In this document: piece after piece, positions 6,520 through 12,209 of the stretch
Position numbering within the stretch: position 1 is the first letter of the stretch
Layout: every line of letters begins with the position of its first letter
Assembly (NCBI GenBank): GCA_905235695.1
Contig: CAJOMW010000024.1
Coordinates: 1-12,209, forward strand
Direction: 5' to 3'
DNA length: 12,209 nt
From: an uncultured Clostridia bacterium
GTDB taxonomy: Bacteria > Bacillota > Clostridia > Oscillospirales > CAG-382
Notes under the pieces: generated by a model
Database searches by the model: none
The model's input: only the letters and a program-made list of their open reading frames with translations
Told to the model about the DNA's origin: nothing
Position numbers and translations under genes: made by a program

Positions 6520-7313
6520 AAAAAGCATTCTCCAGAATATACACCGCTCTGTGCTTTGCCTTTCTTTACGTGCCGATACTCATTCTGATAATCTTCTCCT
6601 TCAACTCCAGCAAGGGAGCTACCTGGACGGGATTTACAGTAAAGTGGTACGGCGAGCTGTTCAGAAACGAAGCGATAATAACTTCATTTATAAACACGCT
6701 TATAGTTGCGCTTGTGGCGTCGGTAGCAGCGACGATACTCGGAACAACGGCGGCATTCGGTATGCACGCAATGAATAAGTACTCAAAGAGCACTATGAGA
6801 ACCCTGACTTATATTCAGATACTAAACCCCGAAATAGTCACCGGTATCTCTCTCATGCTCCTGTTTGCGTACTTCCACATGACGTCCGGCTTTACGACGC
6901 TGATACTCGCACACATAACGTTCTGCGTGCCGACTGTCGTGCTCAGCGTGCTTCCAAAGCTGCGGCAGATGAACGTCAGCCTGTACGAAGCGGCGATGGA
7001 CCTCGGATGCAACAGGTTTCAGGCGTTCACAAAAGTAGTTGTGCCCGAGATTATGCCGGGTATAGTATCGGGCTTCCTCATGGCGCTGACGTACTCGATA
7101 GACGACTTCGTAATAAGCTACTTTACCTCGGGTACCACGTCCCAGACGCTCCCCGTCGTAATATACAGCATGACGAAAAAGCAGGTAACACCTACAATAT
7201 ACGCGCTTTCTACGCTCATGTTCGTCGGTGTCCTTGCCGTGCTCATCGTTTACAACCTCATCGATATCAGGTTTGAAAACGAGAAGAGAAAAGCGGCAGG
7301 CGCAAGAAAATAA
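6516..7313 (+). CDS. potC: Polyamine ABC transporter permease PotC
   Basis: The second channel subunit, 265 residues, with about six membrane segments (first at 9-28) and an EAA motif at 158-178 (EAAMDLGCNR ... VVVPEIMPGI). The opening, with FLYVPILILIIFSFN followed by FTVKWYGELF, and the segment TYSIDDFVISYFTSG are characteristic of PotC/PotI proteins. The start overlaps the potB stop by 4 nt (ATGA), with GGAGG 10 nt upstream inside potB. The C-terminus is a short basic cytoplasmic tail. Only 34 nt separate it from potD, so PotC and PotD are two separate proteins and not a CD fusion as seen in some Gram-positives. Confidence 0.94.
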   Translation: MKKAFSRIYTALCFAFLYVPILILIIFSFNSSKGATWTGFTVKWYGELFRNEAIITSFINTLIVALVASVAATILGTTAAFGMHAMNKYSKSTMRTLTYIQILNPEIVTGISLMLLFAYFHMTSGFTTLILAHITFCVPTVVLSVLPKLRQMNVSLYEAAMDLGCNRFQAFTKVVVPEIMPGIVSGFLMALTYSIDDFVISYFTSGTTSQTLPVVIYSMTKKQVTPTIYALSTLMFVGVLAVLIVYNLIDIRFENEKRKAAGARK

Positions 7314-7347
7314 TTACAAATTTACTGAATTGAAAGGAATAAAACAG

Positions 7348-8553
7348 ATGAAAAAGTTTAACGTATCTTTAATAACTGCAATACTTCTCGCGCTCGTCCT
7401 CTCCTTTGCGGCATTTGCGGAGGTAGAAGTTGAGGACGAGAGCTACTACGAACAGTTCCGCGGCAAGGGAATAACCCTCAACGTATACAACTGGGGCGAA
7501 TACATCTCCGACGGCTCCGACGACACGCTTGATATAATCGAAGAATTTGAGAATATAAGCGGAATAGACGTAAACTACACAATGTTTGACACAAACGAGG
7601 ATATGTACGCAAAGCTGGCTCACGGCACATCTCAGTACGACATAATAATCCCCTCCGACTATATGATAGCAAGACTTATAGACGAGGATATGCTCGAAAA
7701 GCTCAACTACGACAACATTCCGAACATCAAGTTCATAGATGACGAGTACAGATATACCGACTTTGACCCGAACGCAGAGTACTCCGTTCCCTACACCTGG
7801 GGCATGGTAGGTCTCGTATACAACACGAAATACGTCACAGAGGAGCAGGCAAGCTCATGGGATGTTCTCTGGGACGAGAGCTTAAAGGGCAAGGTGCTCA
7901 TGTTCGGCAACTCCCGCGACGCATTCGGCGTTGCCCTCAAGCGCCTCGGCTACTCCCTCAACACCGAAGACCTCGATGAGATACGCAAGGCGGCCGACTC
8001 CCTCTCCGAGCAGAAGCTTATCAATCAGGCTTACGCTATGGATCAGACCTTTGACAAGATGGCAAACGAAAACGCCTACGCCGCTCCGTACTACGCCGGC
8101 GACTGCCTCACAATGATGAAGCGCAACGACGCTCTTGCCTTCTCCTACCCAAAGGAGGGCGTAAACCAGTTTATCGACGCTATATGCATACCCAAGGGAA
8201 CGACGCAGAAGGATGCAGCAGAGGCGTTTATAAACTTCCTGTGCGAGACGGAAGTAGCAGTCGCAAACTGCGAGTTTATCGAGTACTTCACCCCTCAGAC
8301 CGAGGCGGCAAAGCTCATAGAGGTAGATGAGAGGATCATTCCTTCCGAAGAGGTGCTTGAAAACTCTGAGACCTTCATAATGCTCGGCGACCAGGCCAAC
8401 GAGCTGCAGGAAAACCTCTGGCTTGAGATAAGAAGCGGCTCGGGACTTGAAGCGTGGATGTGGGCGCTGATATTTATAATTATTCTCGCACTGATAATAT
8501 TCATTATTCTGTTTGTTGTGAGAAAGAGAAACAAGAAGAATCTCGACTATTGA
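7348..8553 (+). CDS. potD: Polyamine-binding protein PotD with C-terminal membrane anchor
   Basis: The extracellular receptor that delivers polyamine to PotBC. Residues 1-24 form a signal peptide ending AFA before EVEVEDE, with no lipobox Cys. The mature part matches the PotD/F fold: VYNWGEYI (46-53), YDIIIPSDYMI (97-107), YSVPYTWGMVGLVYN (145-159), FGNSRDAFGVALKRLGY (186-202), the hinge-region YPKEG (267-271) and AFINFLCE (293-300). Compared from memory with E. coli PotD, the first aromatic pair (W49, Y52), D277 and Y313 are kept, while other pocket residues differ. Length is 401 against about 348, and the excess is a C-terminal tail: residues 369-391 form a strong hydrophobic helix followed by RKRNKKNLDY, a positive-inside stop-transfer. 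It is therefore probably a type I membrane protein, not a lipoprotein. AAAGGA lies 9 nt before the ATG. Last gene of the operon, with a terminator 20 nt later. Confidence 0.94.
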   Translation: MKKFNVSLITAILLALVLSFAAFAEVEVEDESYYEQFRGKGITLNVYNWGEYISDGSDDTLDIIEEFENISGIDVNYTMFDTNEDMYAKLAHGTSQYDIIIPSDYMIARLIDEDMLEKLNYDNIPNIKFIDDEYRYTDFDPNAEYSVPYTWGMVGLVYNTKYVTEEQASSWDVLWDESLKGKVLMFGNSRDAFGVALKRLGYSLNTEDLDEIRKAADSLSEQKLINQAYAMDQTFDKMANENAYAAPYYAGDCLTMMKRNDALAFSYPKEGVNQFIDAICIPKGTTQKDAAEAFINFLCETEVAVANCEFIEYFTPQTEAAKLIEVDERIIPSEEVLENSETFIMLGDQANELQENLWLEIRSGSGLEAWMWALIFIIILALIIFIILFVVRKRNKKNLDY

Positions 8554-8573
8554 TTTTGGTATAAGGTCGATTT

Positions 8574-8606
8574 AAAGCGGTGCGAAAGCGCCGCTTTTTT
8601 ATATTC
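8574..8606 (+). terminator. Intrinsic terminator of the pot operon
   Basis: AAAGCGGTGC (8574-8583) pairs fully with GCGCCGCTTT (8588-8597), including one wobble, around a GAAA tetraloop. More T follow (TTTATATTCTTTT). A textbook intrinsic terminator 20 nt after the potD stop. Confidence 0.92.
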
Positions 8607-8619
8607 TTTTTATGTTGCT

Positions 8620-8697
8620 CTGCTAAGCAAAGTTGCAGCTGACAAAAGCGCAGTTTTTGATGCTCATTTGATGGTTTACTGCTAAGCACAGGTGCAG
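8620..8697. repeat. Imperfect direct repeat of 19 nt
   Basis: CTGCTAAGCAAAGTTGCAG (8620-8638) and CTGCTAAGCACAGGTGCAG (8679-8697) match at 17 of 19 positions, 59 nt apart. The intervening 40 nt are not repeated. No coding frame or promoter function is evident. Confidence 0.7.
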
Positions 8698-8945
8698 TGT
8701 CCAAAGTGCTGAAAGCGCTTTGGGGACACGGGTTGTACTTTTCTTGAAAAAGAAAAGTACCAAAAGATTTTTGCCCTTCCCTCTTGCGGGAAGGGCAAAT
8801 CGAAGGACGCTGCGTCGTCGCATAACGGGTTCCGCGCCTCGCGCTCCACAGATGCGACGACGGTTCTAAGCCCCGTTTTACTGCCCTTACAATGGGCTAC
8901 ATCAATGTATCGGCTTTAGTGCCTCAACACGCCTTCAACGGGGCT
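8697..8945. repeat. Cluster of perfect hairpins, probable dispersed repeat or structured RNA
   Basis: At least five stems follow one another: GTGTCCAAAGTGCT (8697-8710) with AGCGCTTT-GG-GGACAC (8714-8729); an 11-bp stem with GAAA loop (8735-8760); a 12-bp stem TTTGCCCTTCCC/GGGAAGGGCAAA (8770-8799); an 11-bp stem CGTCGTCGCAT/ATGCGACGACG (8813-8823, 8852-8862); and AGCCCCGTT (8869-8877) with AACGGGGCT (8937-8945), enclosing a small GCCC/GGGC hairpin at 8883-8897. The loop bases AACGGG (8824-8829) could instead pair with CCCGTT (8872-8877), a pseudoknot. No supported gene lies here. The form resembles the intergenic repeats common in Ruminococcaceae chromosomes; whether it is transcribed is unknown. 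Confidence 0.6.
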
Positions 8946-9007
8946 ATATATCATTTTTGGGCAAACATAACACCAAAGGCTTATCGTTTTTCAGTGGGGG
9001 TGCTATC

Positions 9008-9028
9008 AATTATGAATTATGAATTATT
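9008..9028. repeat. Short tandem heptamer AATTATG
   Basis: AATTATG occurs twice in tandem (9008-9021) and a third copy differs only in its last base (AATTATT, 9022-9028). The flanking 8946-9062 interval shows no gene and no other feature except a small AAGCC/GGCTT hairpin near 9030. Confidence 0.75.
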
Positions 9029-9062
9029 AAAAGCCGCAGGCTTGTGCTTTGTCAGCGGTCTA

Positions 9063-9100
9063 AAGGCAGCCCGGTTGGGCTGCCTTAATTATTGTTTTTT
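9063..9100. terminator. Strong hairpin downstream of the TfoX-like gene
   Basis: AAGGCAGCCC (9063-9072) and GGGCTGCCTT (9077-9086) form a perfect 10-bp stem with a GGTT loop. On the plus strand it is followed by AATTATTGTTTTTT, good terminator form; on the minus strand the stem ends in ...CCTTTAGACC with few T. It lies 24 nt past the minus-strand TfoX-like gene and probably ends that transcript, or works in both directions. Confidence 0.65.
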
Positions 9101-9109
9101 AAGCAGTTT

Positions 9110-9418
9110 TCACTTTCTTTTACTCCCCGGCACTTCCCCGTACATTTTCGGCAGGAGCTCCCTCATCAAGGCTCTGTCCTCAACGTCCGCAAGAAGCATC
9201 TCCCCGGCGCCGTCATACGGCAGTTCCCTCTTCGCATCCGGCATCATGGCAAGCGCAGATTTTGTAGGTTTGAGCAAAAATCTGTCGTCATATATGCCGC
9301 CTATGACCTTTCCGTCAAGATATATTATATACTCCCCCATCATAGCCCTGAAAGATATGCCGTCTATATCCGCAAGGCTTTCGAGGACAAAATCGAGGTA
9401 CTCTTTGCTGCTCGCCAT
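9110..9418 (-). CDS. TfoX/Sxy N-terminal domain protein
   Basis: A 102-residue protein consisting of one TfoX N-terminal domain. Recognisable parts are SSKEYLDFVLESLADIDGI (3-21), RAMMGEYIIYLDGKVIGGIYDDRFLLKPT (the family's conserved core, GEYxxYxxxKxxGxxxDxRxxLKxT), and the C-terminal helices ending LLPKMYGEVPGSKRK. In gamma-proteobacteria TfoX/Sxy activates competence genes together with CRP; short single-domain forms are widespread in Firmicutes and their role is not established, so no competence function is claimed. The start at 9416-9418 is preferred because AAGGGATG lies just upstream and earlier in-frame codons would encode an unconserved stretch over that ribosome site. It is divergent from the EamA gene, with separate promoters. 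Confidence 0.87.
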   Translation of the reverse strand: MASSKEYLDFVLESLADIDGISFRAMMGEYIIYLDGKVIGGIYDDRFLLKPTKSALAMMPDAKRELPYDGAGEMLLADVEDRALMRELLPKMYGEVPGSKRK

Positions 9419-9443
9419 ATTGTCATCCCTTTCTTTTTTAATT

Positions 9444-9473
9444 ATTATAAAACAAAACGGCTGCAAAAGTCAA
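9444..9473 (-). promoter_or_regulatory. Promoter of the TfoX-like gene
   Basis: On the minus strand TTGACT (plus 9468-9473), an 18-nt spacer and a perfect TATAAT (plus 9444-9449) lie 25 nt before the start codon. Confidence 0.7.
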
Positions 9474-9508
9474 CGTATTTGTTTGATAACAGGCACAAAC
9501 GACCTTTA

Positions 9509-9552
9509 TTTTTGTCAAAAATATTGACTAAAAAGGACTTATGCTATATAAT
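9509..9552 (+). promoter_or_regulatory. Promoter of the EamA gene with overlapping dyad
   Basis: TTGACT (9524-9529), a 17-nt spacer and TATAAT (9547-9552) give a near-consensus promoter, with a leader of about 80 nt. TTTTTGTCA (9509-9517) and TGACTAAAAA (9525-9534) form an inverted repeat overlapping the -35, a possible operator. Confidence 0.75.
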
Positions 9553-9641
9553 AACAACTGTACAATTGTGTGTTTATGATAAACTCAGCGATCCGGTTAT
9601 TTTTCTCAAATTTCGGTGTGCGAAAAGAGCGGAGGATAGAT

Positions 9642-10055
9642 ATGTGGTTTTGGTTTGCGCTCGGATCGGCGGTTTTTGCCGCTTTGACATCTATTTTGGC
9701 GAAGGTGGGAATAGAGGGCGTCGGATCTAACCTTGCAACGGCTATCCGCACGATGGTGGTCGTTGTAATGGCTTGGCTTATGGTGTTTCTGACACATCAG
9801 CAGAGCGGACTTAAGGAAATCAGTCAAAGGAGCTGGATATTTCTTATCCTGTCAGGACTCGCCACCGGAGCTTCCTGGCTCTGCTACTACAAAGCTCTGC
9901 AGATGGGCGAGGCTTCAAAGGTTGTGCCGATAGACAAGCTGTCCGTGGTGATAACGCTGGTGCTGGCGTTTGTGTTTCTGCACGAGGAGTTCACGGCAAA
10001 ATCGCTTGTCGGGTGTCTGCTTATCGGAGCCGGCACATTGCTGATGGTGCTGTAA
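9642..10055 (+). CDS. Single-domain EamA/DMT-family transporter
   Basis: A 137-residue, very hydrophobic protein with about five membrane segments, making up one EamA domain; full-length DMT carriers have two such domains and about 300 residues. Typical segments are WFALGSAVFAALTSILAKVGI, NLATAIRTMVVVVMAW, SGLATGASWLCYYKALQMGEASKVVPIDKLSVV and FVFLHEEF...GCLLIGAGTLLMVL at the end. Single-domain forms are common in Firmicutes and presumably work as dimers; the substrate is unknown. The ATG at 9642-9644 is selected by GGAGG 6 nt upstream; an earlier in-frame ATG at 9570 has no ribosome site and would add a non-conserved polar stretch. There is no clear terminator after the stop, so read-through into the gene at 10146 is possible. 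Confidence 0.9.
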   Translation: MWFWFALGSAVFAALTSILAKVGIEGVGSNLATAIRTMVVVVMAWLMVFLTHQQSGLKEISQRSWIFLILSGLATGASWLCYYKALQMGEASKVVPIDKLSVVITLVLAFVFLHEEFTAKSLVGCLLIGAGTLLMVL

Positions 10056-10099
10056 GAGATATGCAAATCAATTTTTCATAAGACAATAATAAAAAATAT

Positions 10100-10126
10100 G
10101 CAGATATATCCAAGCGGTATATCTGC
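10100..10126 (+). promoter_or_regulatory. Hairpin/palindrome just before the ribosome site of the glycosidase-like gene
   Basis: GCAGATATA (10100-10108) and TATATCTGC (10118-10126) form a perfect 9-bp stem; CC/GG pairs with a bulged T can extend it to leave an AAGC loop. It ends 7 nt before the AAGGAG at 10134-10139. On the plus strand only TTTG follows, so it is a poor terminator for the EamA gene. It could be an operator or an mRNA leader hairpin. Confidence 0.4.
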
Positions 10127-10145
10127 TTTGCTGAAGGAGCACAAA

Positions 10146-12023
10146 ATGAACTTTCCGAAACAAAAAACTACAAGGATATACCTGCATTTCTACAAGAGCC
10201 GCCGTATCGTCATGCTCATGCGCGACTTCAAGATAGCAAACCTTGAGCTCGACCTCTCAAAGAAGCGGCACTATTCCCTCAAAGGCGCATCCCTTGCGCT
10301 CCTCGGCTCGGACGACGAACAACTGCCGTGGCGTGAGAGCGTGTTTGACAAGCCGCACGGCGGCTATCCGTTCTATACTCTTCGCACAAAGGACGTATGC
10401 GGCGCCGACGTTTCGTTTGAGGTTTTCGCAAGTGCAGACGAAAATCCCGTCACATATTTTAAGATAACCGTATCGAATCACACAGAGTCCCCCGTCTCCG
10501 GATCGCTTGCACTCCAGCCGTGCACCTCGGATGACGACCGCTATCTTACAGGGCTTTGGGACACCGGCTATGCGCCGTACGATCCGAATATCCGCGCGCA
10601 ATATATGCTCGACTCGCACTATGAAAAGGACGAGAGATCCGACACCCTTGCGGCGATCGACGGCTATGCCGGAGCAAGGGTAAATATGCGGAGCGGTCTG
10701 TATTTTGACGGCAAAAACGAGCATTTCTTCAAGCCGTCCGGCATCATTCGCTATAAATACGTTCTTGCACCGAATGAGAGCGCAGAGCTTACGGGAGCAT
10801 TCTCTTTGGCGGAGGTTCTGCCGGAAAAAATAGATTTTGACGGCGAGAAGTCAAAGGCGAAGGCGGCGTGGGACGAGATTTTCAGCAAGGTAAAGCTTTA
10901 TCCGTCAACCGAGAAAAAGGATCTGCGCGACATATATATGGCGCAGATAACAAACTGCCTTCAGATGATACAGACCTACGCAGACGGCACTGTTTTTCCG
11001 CGTCAGGGCTGTGTCGGAAGATTTGTATGGGCATGGGAAGCGGCGTATTTTCTCACCGCACTCGACAGAATAGGTCTTTCCGAGTACACGGCGGAGGCTC
11101 ACAGAACCCTGCTCGAAAAGTGGATGGTGACAGATGAAAGCTCGCCCGACTACGGCAAGATAGCAAACCCCTTTGTCAACTGGGCAAACACGAACGGAAG
11201 CGTTATATGGTGCGTTTCTGAGCATCTGAAAGCGACAAAGGACAGAAAGAAATACGAAGAATTTATGCCGTACCTCAAAATGGCGGTGCAGTGGATAGAA
11301 AACAAGCGAAACGCCGATCCCAAACCCGGCGACGCTCCGAAGATGTTCCCCTCCGCCGTCGCGAGCGACTGGAGCGAGGTCGGTCAGCACTACACTTACA
11401 CGGATTCGGTAAATATCATGGGATACCGCTCTCTCGTAGAGGTGTGCGAAATATTCGGCGACGGCGACACAGAAAAAATAAGAGCCGTCTACGACGACTA
11501 TTACGGCGCTTTGCAGGACGTTATCAAGTCCCTTGAAGAAGGTCACGACGAGAGCGAAGATTATATGCCGACACACATTCTCGGCAAGGACTTCTTGGAG
11601 GTCCGCACCCACTGCTATACGACAGACGGCGTGGTATACCTTCCCATGTGCGGAAACCTCGATCCGAACGGAAAACTTTTCGGATTCGTTGAGCGCTTCT
11701 ACGCACGCCACGGACTTATGGACAATGACCTTACCGCACGTATGACAAACCTCGACTTCGGAGCACCCGGCGTGTACGGCGACTGCTACTATACAAACGT
11801 CGCCGAAATCTGCTGGATGTATGCGTATCTTATGAAGGGCGAACGCGATAAAGCAGAAAAAATGCTGGAAAGCATATATAAGTTCAACCTCTCCGACGAG
11901 TACGCCACCTCCGAACGCTATACCCCCTTGAACGTCTGGTACGCCCCCTGGCAGCCAAACGCCTCCGCAAGCGGCAGAATAATCTCCGCCATGCTCGATT
12001 TCTATGGGGAAACGAGTAATTGA
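10146..12023 (+). CDS. Probable (alpha/alpha)6-barrel glycoside hydrolase-like protein
   Basis: A 625-residue protein with no signal peptide, so probably cytosolic. Residues about 27-235 look like a beta-sandwich (FYTLRTKDVCGADVSFEVFASADENPVTYFKITVSN), as found before the barrel in several glycosidase families. Residues about 258-620 look like a six-hairpin helical barrel, with Trp- and acid-rich inter-helix loops: GRFVWAWEAAYFLTALDRIG (291-310), NPFVNWANTNGSVIW (341-355), ASDWSEVGQHYTYTDS (406-421), TTDGVVYLPMCGNLD (492-506) and NVWYAPWQPNASASGRI (596-612). E298, D408 and E411 are candidate acids, but I cannot assign a GH family or substrate. AAGGAG (10134-10139) 6 nt before ATG fixes the start; the first ~25 residues (basic, TTRIYLHFYKSRRIV) do not look like the domain and may be a degenerate N-terminus. 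Glycogen, trehalose or rhamnosyl substrates are all possible. Confidence 0.7.
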   Translation: MNFPKQKTTRIYLHFYKSRRIVMLMRDFKIANLELDLSKKRHYSLKGASLALLGSDDEQLPWRESVFDKPHGGYPFYTLRTKDVCGADVSFEVFASADENPVTYFKITVSNHTESPVSGSLALQPCTSDDDRYLTGLWDTGYAPYDPNIRAQYMLDSHYEKDERSDTLAAIDGYAGARVNMRSGLYFDGKNEHFFKPSGIIRYKYVLAPNESAELTGAFSLAEVLPEKIDFDGEKSKAKAAWDEIFSKVKLYPSTEKKDLRDIYMAQITNCLQMIQTYADGTVFPRQGCVGRFVWAWEAAYFLTALDRIGLSEYTAEAHRTLLEKWMVTDESSPDYGKIANPFVNWANTNGSVIWCVSEHLKATKDRKKYEEFMPYLKMAVQWIENKRNADPKPGDAPKMFPSAVASDWSEVGQHYTYTDSVNIMGYRSLVEVCEIFGDGDTEKIRAVYDDYYGALQDVIKSLEEGHDESEDYMPTHILGKDFLEVRTHCYTTDGVVYLPMCGNLDPNGKLFGFVERFYARHGLMDNDLTARMTNLDFGAPGVYGDCYYTNVAEICWMYAYLMKGERDKAEKMLESIYKFNLSDEYATSERYTPLNVWYAPWQPNASASGRIISAMLDFYGETSN

Positions 12024-12040
12024 ATTGAATTTAATTGAGA

Positions 12041-12115
12041 TTGGGGCTTTGCCCCAAACCCCACTTAGCCCCTTTTTGTAAAAAGGGGCTAAGAACACCA
12101 AAAACTTTTTGTGTT
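12041..12115. repeat. Tandem hairpins downstream of the glycosidase-like gene
   Basis: TTGGGGC-TTT-GCCCCAA (12041-12057) is a 7-bp stem. CTTAGCCCCTTTTT (12064-12077) and AAAAAGGGGCTAAG (12080-12093) form a 14-bp perfect inverted repeat with a 2-nt centre. AACAC...TTTTTGTGTT (12095-12115) can form a third stem. None has a T run directly after it, so they are not standard terminators, though they may end or protect the upstream mRNA. Such modules resemble dispersed intergenic repeats. Confidence 0.6.
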
Positions 12116-12209
12116 TGGGTATGTTTTATTCTACAAGAAATTCGGCATTATGGCTCAATTCAAATCACGGCGGCAAAGCCGTAAATTTATTAACATCGGG
12201 CGAACGCTT
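12116..12209. other. Gene-free window end with a small hairpin
   Basis: ACGGC (12167-12171) pairs with GCCGT (12178-12182). No ribosome site, promoter or coding frame is evident up to the window edge. The run-out resembles a repeat that may continue beyond the window, but it cannot be judged from here. Confidence 0.3.

Noticed and set aside
8697..8945. Hairpin cluster as an integron attC array or CRISPR
   Set aside because: Stems differ in sequence and spacing, no repeat-spacer periodicity exists, and no integrase or cas gene is in the window.
8892..9527. Plus-strand frame of 211 codons from the hairpin region through the TfoX-like gene
   Set aside because: It crosses a terminator hairpin and lies antisense to a conserved gene; Ser/Leu-rich low-information translation.
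10905..12101. Long minus-strand open frame (398 codons) opposite the glycosidase-like gene
   Set aside because: It is the antisense shadow of a gene with a strong ribosome site and coherent protein; its translation is Val/His/Cys-rich without a recognisable domain or ribosome site.

Overview
The window looks like chromosomal DNA of a Gram-positive gut-type Clostridia member, probably Oscillospiraceae/Ruminococcaceae. The reasons are near-consensus sigma-A promoters (TTGACA/TATAAT spaced 16-18), strong AAGGAG/GGAGG ribosome sites, short AT-rich intergenic stretches, hairpin-rich intergenic repeats, and a metabolic gene set (ManA, Ugd, AEC carrier, PotABCD, EamA) typical of that group. The taxonomic call is inference; there is no rRNA or other phylogenetic marker here.

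Layout. 1-1118: a class I mannose-6-phosphate isomerase gene (manA, minus strand) whose last ~48 codons are out of frame through an apparent 1-nt insertion. 1141-1419: a free-standing unit for a 48-residue Asn-rich peptide (plus strand) with its own promoter, Shine-Dalgarno site and terminator; its promoter overlaps the opposing manA promoter, and a consensus antisense promoter lies just past its terminator. 1420-1779: no gene; AT-rich DNA, then a foldable segment abutting ugd. 1780-3027: ugd, UDP-glucose 6-dehydrogenase (minus). 3255-4196: AEC-family carrier (minus). 4439-8606: a complete polyamine ABC importer operon potA-potB-potC-potD (plus) with a structured 5' leader and a strong terminator. 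8607-9062: no gene; a dense succession of perfect hairpins and short repeats. 9110-9418: TfoX N-domain protein (minus), divergent from a single-domain EamA transporter (9642-10055, plus). 10146-12023: a probable (alpha/alpha)6-barrel glycoside hydrolase-like protein (plus). 12024-12209: no gene; more hairpins, one module of which resembles the 8.7-kb cluster.

How genes work together. The clear functional unit is the pot operon: PotA hydrolyses ATP, PotB and PotC form the channel, PotD captures polyamine outside the cell. The genes overlap or sit within 34 nt and end at one GAAA-loop terminator. PotD is unusual: instead of a lipoprotein signal it has an ordinary signal peptide and a C-terminal membrane helix. 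manA and ugd both act in sugar-nucleotide supply (mannose-6-P/fructose-6-P interconversion; UDP-glucuronate), but nothing shows co-regulation. The other genes look like independent units.

The most interesting points are the Asn-rich peptide with its opposed and antisense promoters, the attenuator-like pot leader, the C-terminally anchored PotD, and the hairpin cluster at 8.6-8.95 kb. I see no CRISPR array, tRNA, rRNA, transposase, phage gene or obvious defence system.
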